From an uncultured Dehalococcoidia bacterium (GTDB taxonomy: Bacteria > Chloroflexota > Dehalococcoidia > Lucifugimonadales > JADFKI01): 64,000 nucleotides of DNA. The notes under the pieces were generated by a model, which saw only the letters and a program-made list of their open reading frames with translations, made no database searches and was not told the DNA's origin. The stretch covers positions 124,001 to 188,000 of the forward strand of contig CATQHF010000006.1 of the NCBI GenBank assembly GCA_958295865.1, read 5' to 3'. Numbering within the stretch: position 1 is the first letter of the stretch; every line of letters starts with the position of its first letter. A program made the translations under genes and the position numbers. Positions 60,020 through 64,000 of the stretch are shown here, in pieces.

Positions 60020-62014
60020 TTGAATAAACTGGTTGCGGGAATTATTGGAGTCATCATAGTCGCCGCGATTGTGATTGGGGCTGTGCTGTTCTTCATTGTA
60101 CGCGACGATGACGAGGACGACGGAGCCGCTGCCGCCAGGTCAGCGAGGGCGAGCGCCGCGCCTGTCGTGCGCGCCGACGCCGTCGTTATACCAATACGGA
60201 GCGCCGACTTGGGCATGCCCAGACAGGGCATCGTCAGCAATGTGCTGGTCAGAGAGAACGACGCCGTCGAGGAAGGGCAGCTGCTCGTCCGCCTAGACGA
60301 TACCGATGCCGCCATTGCCGTTCAGAGGGCAGAGGCCGCGCTTGCGAGCGCCCAAGCGGACATCAATACCCTCAAGCTAGCAATAGAGAAAGAGCGCGAG
60401 CTGTACGATGAAGCCCGCCCCGGCAACCTTGAACAGGCGCGCTCGGCGGCGCAGGCGGCGCAAGAGCGCTTCCTGCACCTCTCCGGCGCAAACCGCAGCC
60501 CCGGCGCATCCGTGAGCGCGGACGGCGCGCTCCTCGAAGCAGAGTACGCCGAGGCAATCGCCGACGCCGAGCGCCTTGTGAGGCAATCCGAAGAAAAATT
60601 GCTGCTTCTTCTGGGCGTGGCGAGCACAAGCGACATTGCGGAGACGCCCGCGAGCGTCGCCAATAAGGTTGCGCGCGACAAGCAGATTGACGACATTCGC
60701 TTTGCGATATTCGACCTTGAGATTGCGCTGGAAGACGCGGAGAACATGGATAAGCTTAACGGAGACGCTGAGGACGCGGTGGCAGTCGCCAACGCTCTGT
60801 TGCAGAACTCTATGAGGCTTCTCGATGTTGCCGAGTTGAAGGCTGACGAAGCCGACAGGAAAGCCGAAGACACATACGAAGACGCCCTGTTCGAGTGGCG
60901 TCAGGTGCATAAGACATACATGGGCATCGAGCTGACCGACGATGAGCTGCTCCAAGACCCCGATACGCTCTTCCGAACTTGGGGCGTCGATTTGGACACC
61001 CTCTTCGACCGCAAGAACCAGTCGTTCCCGAACCAGGTGCTTGAAGACAACCCCGCTACGCGCTGGAATGAACTGAAGCTGTTCGGCTGGCTGAGCCTTC
61101 ATCCAACCCCAAGCAGTGTGTACGCCACCTGCGAAGGTGTCAATCTGCCGCGAGGCTTCCACTGCGTAGAGCGGGACTATGACGACGCATGGAACGCGCT
61201 CGCAGCCGCGCAAGAGGCTATGGACTCCACGCAGCTCAAAGGCGCTAACGCCGTCGCGGGCGCGGAGAATGCCGTCGTGCAAGCGCGGCAGAGGCTTGAG
61301 AATGCTGAGCGCGCGCTGGAGATATTGCAAGGCGGCAAGCAGGAAATGGACGCCGCCAGCATCCGCTCCGACATCGATGCCGCCAATGCCAAGCTGGAAG
61401 ACCTGATGGCGTCCCCTGACGCTACCGAAGTCGCACAGGCTGAGGCGAACATCGTTACCGCCGAGGCTGCCCTTGCCGCTATTTGGCCCGACGATCGCGA
61501 GATTGCGCTCGCCAAGCAGCAGCTTGAAGACGCCGAACTTCAGATTGCCAAGCTGGAGGCCGGCAGGGACCCGCTCGATGAGGAGCGCAGAGAAGCGCGC
61601 ATTGCCGCCGCCGAAGCCAGAATTGCCGTGCTGCAAGTCAACCTGGACGCCGCGCGCATCGCGCTCGAAGACTCGGAGTTGCGCGCGCCCTTCGCCGGCG
61701 TCGTCGTGGCATTGAAAGTCGATGCAGGTGAAGAGGTCAACGCCCGCCAAGTCGTCATGAGCCTCGCGGACGCATCCGAATGGGAACTGCTGACGGTTGA
61801 CCTCGACGAACTCAGCGTAGTGAACCTGTCGGAAGGCGACAATGTAAAGGTGAGCTTCGACGCGCTGCCTGAGCTGGAGATGTCTGGCACGGTCTCGCGC
61901 ATCAGCCGCTTTGGTGAAGAAGTCAAAGGCTCTGTAACATACGCCGCCGAAATCCGTCTGAGCGGCACAGACTCCCGCCTGCGGTGGGGCATGACCGCAT
62001 CCATCAGAAAGTAG
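60020..62014 (+). CDS. HlyD-like membrane fusion (periplasmic adaptor) protein
   Basis: This 664-residue protein has one N-terminal membrane segment (about 5-30), a first barrel-sandwich half (MPRQGIVSNVLVRENDAVEE GQLLVRLDDTDA), and long coiled-coil stretches (about 90-290 and 380-560) interrupted by a non-coiled insert (about 310-385). The second half-barrel is LRAPFAGVVVALKVDAGEEV, followed by a beta-barrel domain ending GMTASIRK. Such adaptors link a cytoplasmic-membrane transporter to outer parts of the envelope. The TTG at 60020 is chosen for AAGGAGAA upstream; a GTG at 59966 is possible. No transporter gene is adjacent. Confidence 0.85.
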   Translation: MNKLVAGIIGVIIVAAIVIGAVLFFIVRDDDEDDGAAAARSARASAAPVVRADAVVIPIRSADLGMPRQGIVSNVLVRENDAVEEGQLLVRLDDTDAAIAVQRAEAALASAQADINTLKLAIEKERELYDEARPGNLEQARSAAQAAQERFLHLSGANRSPGASVSADGALLEAEYAEAIADAERLVRQSEEKLLLLLGVASTSDIAETPASVANKVARDKQIDDIRFAIFDLEIALEDAENMDKLNGDAEDAVAVANALLQNSMRLLDVAELKADEADRKAEDTYEDALFEWRQVHKTYMGIELTDDELLQDPDTLFRTWGVDLDTLFDRKNQSFPNQVLEDNPATRWNELKLFGWLSLHPTPSSVYATCEGVNLPRGFHCVERDYDDAWNALAAAQEAMDSTQLKGANAVAGAENAVVQARQRLENAERALEILQGGKQEMDAASIRSDIDAANAKLEDLMASPDATEVAQAEANIVTAEAALAAIWPDDREIALAKQQLEDAELQIAKLEAGRDPLDEERREARIAAAEARIAVLQVNLDAARIALEDSELRAPFAGVVVALKVDAGEEVNARQVVMSLADASEWELLTVDLDELSVVNLSEGDNVKVSFDALPELEMSGTVSRISRFGEEVKGSVTYAAEIRLSGTDSRLRWGMTASIRK

Positions 62015-62062
62015 GGTTGCGGGCTTCGATGCGGGCGGGCACTTGCCGTAATCCTGCCCGCG

Positions 62063-62704
62063 TCAGTCCGTAGCGGCAGAACTGCGTTTGCGCGCCTTCT
62101 TGCGGGCGGGCGCAGTTCCTGGCAGCAGGCAGCGCCTGAGCACCAGGACGACAGCCATGAGGATGATCTGCGTGTCCAAGCCGGGGCCCATCCTCTTGAT
62201 ATACAGGTTGTCGTAGCGCAGCTGCTGACGAGGCGGCGTCCAGTAATTGCCGCGCACCTGGGCGAGTCCCGCCATGCCGGGCAGCGCCCTCATGCGCTCC
62301 TTGTAGCCGGGCACATCCCGCTCGAACCGCTCGGTCAGCTCGGGCCGCTCTGGACGAGGACCCACCAAGCTCATCTCGCCCCGCAGAATGTTTATGAGCT
62401 GGGGCAGCTCGTCAATCTGCGTGGGGCGCAGCAGTTTCCCTATGCGGGTGATGCGCGGATCGTTCCGTTCCGCCCACACCGGGCCGGTCTCGCTTTCGGC
62501 GTCTCGCACCATCGTGCGGAACTTTATGATGCGAAAGCGCCGCCCGTCCTTGCCCAGCCTTTCCTGCGTGTAGAGAACCGGCCCCCTATCGCTCAACCAT
62601 ATCGCAAGCGCCGCAAGCAGGCACAGAGGCAGCCACAACGGTATCAGAACCACACCGCAAAGGATGATGAGCGCTATGTCGTATGGACGCTTGTATGCCG
62701 GCAT
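62063..62704 (-). CDS. Bacterial sugar transferase (polyprenyl-phosphate sugar phosphotransferase)
   Basis: This 213-residue protein has the N-terminal re-entrant membrane helix (ALIILCGVVLIPLWLPLCLL) and the catalytic region RGPVLYTQERLGKDGRRF, IIKFRTMVRDAE, KLLRPTQIDELPQLINIL and SLVGPRPERPE. It is the short monotopic type (WcaJ C-domain/PglC-like) that starts glycan assembly on undecaprenyl phosphate. The substrate sugar is unknown. It follows the sulfate-activation gene by 14 bases. Confidence 0.93.
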   Translation of the reverse strand: MPAYKRPYDIALIILCGVVLIPLWLPLCLLAALAIWLSDRGPVLYTQERLGKDGRRFRIIKFRTMVRDAESETGPVWAERNDPRITRIGKLLRPTQIDELPQLINILRGEMSLVGPRPERPELTERFERDVPGYKERMRALPGMAGLAQVRGNYWTPPRQQLRYDNLYIKRMGPGLDTQIILMAVVLVLRRCLLPGTAPARKKARKRSSAATD

Positions 62705-62718
62705 TTCGTTGATTCGTT

Positions 62719-64000
62719 TCAGTCATTAGACCGCAGGTAGCCGTCGGATACTAGGCGGTCGATAATCTTCGCGGCGTTGTCCTCCGCCGACGACAGGACG
62801 GTATCGAGCGTTATCTCCGGGTTCGGCGGGACTTCATAAGGGTCGTCTATTCCGGTAAATCCGACAATCTCCCCGGCTCTCGCCCTCGCGTACATGCCCT
62901 TGGAGTCGCGCCGTTCGCACACCTCGAGCGGCGTATCGACGAACACCTCTATGAACTGCCCCGCGCCGACCATGCCGCGCACCGCGTCCCTTGCCGCCTG
63001 ATAAGGGCTGATTGCGGCGCAGACTGCAACCCCGCCATGCCTGACTACCTCTGCCGCCACAAAGCCTATGCGCTGGATATTGGCGTCGCGGTCCTCACGG
63101 CTGAAGCCCAGCCCTTTGGACAGGTTGGTGCGTACAACATCGCCGTCTAGTACCGTGACCCGCCTGCCGCGCTCCATCAGCAGATTGGTAAGCTCGACCG
63201 CCGTGGTGGACTTGCCGGCCCCGCTCAGTCCGGTGAACCAGACGCATACGCCCTGTCGATGGCTCGGTGGGTAGCTTTCCGCGAGAATCTCCGCGACCTC
63301 GGGCCTGGTGAACCAGTCGGGCAGAAGCTTTCCGGCATTGAGATAGTCCCGCCGCACCTGCGTGCCTGATATGGACGCCGTATCCACCCCTTTAGCAAGG
63401 CGAGACCGCTCTTCGTAGCGGTCCTCGGAAGGCACATAAACGAACTCGCCAAAGCCGATGGGAGCCACGCCTATCTCATCGGCATATTCGGCAAGGAGCT
63501 GCTGGGCGTCGTCGGGTCCATAGAACGGCGCGCCTTGCGAGTCCAGACCCGGGCCGGCGTGATCGCGCCCCACTATAAGATGGCTTGCGCCGTAGTTGCG
63601 CCTGATGATGGCGTGCCACAGCGCCTCCCTCGGTCCCGCCATTCGCATCGCCAGGGGCAGAAGCGCGAGAACCGTCGAGGCGCGGTCATAGTAGTTGTCC
63701 GCGAGGGCGGTGTAGGTGCGAACCCTAGTGTAATGATCCACATCCCCCGGCTGAGTCAGCCCAACTACGGGATGAAGCAAAAGCGCGCCGCCGACGCCCT
63801 CTGCCGCGCGCCGCGTCAATTCCTCATGCACTCTGTGGAGCGGATTGCGCGTCTGGAACGCCACCACATTGGATCTGCCGAGCCGTTCCAGCGCTTTGCG
63901 GGTCTGCGCCGGCGTCATCCGCAATTTGCGGAAGTCGTGATGGGGCGGCAGCGCCAGGACGCTGATGCGCCCCGACAGATTGCAGCGTCCCCAGCCGCGC
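62719..64000 (-). CDS. Bifunctional sulfate adenylyltransferase / adenylylsulfate kinase, 5' end outside window
   Basis: The gene runs off the right edge; about 426 codons are visible. The first part is ATP sulfurylase: FQTRNPLHRVHEEL with the HxxH nucleotide-binding motif, and VGRDHAGPG. The second part, from about 63280 downwards, is APS kinase with P-loop GLSGAGKST, LDGDVVRTNLSKGLGFSRED, FVDTPLEVCERRDSKGMY and GFTGIDDPYE. Together they make APS and PAPS from sulfate. The frame is open to the edge, so the Met at 63924 is internal. It supports sulfation or assimilation; it may act with the sugar transferase. Confidence 0.95.
   Translation of the reverse strand, partial: RGWGRCNLSGRISVLALPPHHDFRKLRMTPAQTRKALERLGRSNVVAFQTRNPLHRVHEELTRRAAEGVGGALLLHPVVGLTQPGDVDHYTRVRTYTALADNYYDRASTVLALLPLAMRMAGPREALWHAIIRRNYGASHLIVGRDHAGPGLDSQGAPFYGPDDAQQLLAEYADEIGVAPIGFGEFVYVPSEDRYEERSRLAKGVDTASISGTQVRRDYLNAGKLLPDWFTRPEVAEILAESYPPSHRQGVCVWFTGLSGAGKSTTAVELTNLLMERGRRVTVLDGDVVRTNLSKGLGFSREDRDANIQRIGFVAAEVVRHGGVAVCAAISPYQAARDAVRGMVGAGQFIEVFVDTPLEVCERRDSKGMYARARAGEIVGFTGIDDPYEVPPNPEITLDTVLSSAEDNAAKIIDRLVSDGYLRSND

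Overview
The window looks like a chromosomal segment of an uncultured Chloroflexota bacterium, possibly a marine or host-associated Dehalococcoidia/SAR202-type lineage. This is an inference from gene content: an 11-subunit Nuo operon without nuoEFG, a fused ATP sulfurylase/APS kinase, a SUF operon with an Rrf2 regulator, molybdenum enzymes, Thr/Pro-rich lipoproteins, and many dispersed hairpin repeats between genes. I saw no rRNA, tRNA, CRISPR array, phage or complete insertion sequence.

Layout. Positions 1-6300, all on the minus strand, hold a duplicated and rearranged set of uncharacterised small membrane and secreted proteins, with truncated remnants between the intact copies. Positions 6450-10042 carry an orphan response regulator whose receiver lacks the phosphoacceptor Asp, then nadK, a Nudix hydrolase and an M20 peptidase in one minus-strand unit. 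Positions 10043-14769 are repeat-rich and hold a PQQ-dehydrogenase/cytochrome c lipoprotein and an orphan protein with a duplicated helical motif. Positions 14770-25531 are the minus-strand operon nuoABCDHIJK-(DUF2007-like)-LMN.

Positions 25868-28845 encode isoprenoid enzymes (polyprenyl synthase, squalene/phytoene synthase) and a nucleoside hydrolase. Positions 28856-31329 contain small accessory genes, including a DUF2442/DUF4160 overlapping pair, and a two-domain lipoprotein. Positions 31602-40265 form a SUF Fe-S assembly operon, sufB-C-[insert]-D-U1-rrf2-Rieske-S-U2. Between sufC and sufD lies a co-directional 2-kb insert that looks like a defence or toxin-antitoxin island: a Swt1-type HEPN protein, a PD-(D/E)XK nuclease-like protein with an antitoxin-like tail, a RelE/ParE toxin, and a small membrane ORF broken by TGA. 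This insert is the best candidate for an undescribed system. ftsZ and a small upstream gene follow at 40340-41804 on the minus strand.

Positions 42084-47400 carry an SDR, a three-subunit molybdenum hydroxylase and a trehalose-phosphatase. Then come a cyclase-family hydrolase, a sulfite-oxidase-like molybdoenzyme, an MFS transporter, an RNase H-like exonuclease, a beta-propeller protein and a ComM-type AAA+ ATPase (to 54979). The right end has a VTT-domain membrane protein, the 5-oxoprolinase genes pxpA-B-C with a ketopantoate-reductase-like gene, a HlyD-like adaptor, a sugar transferase, and sat/APS kinase running off the edge.

Start codons were chosen from ribosome binding sites, gene overlaps and family N-termini. 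All functions are read by eye from motifs; no database search was run.
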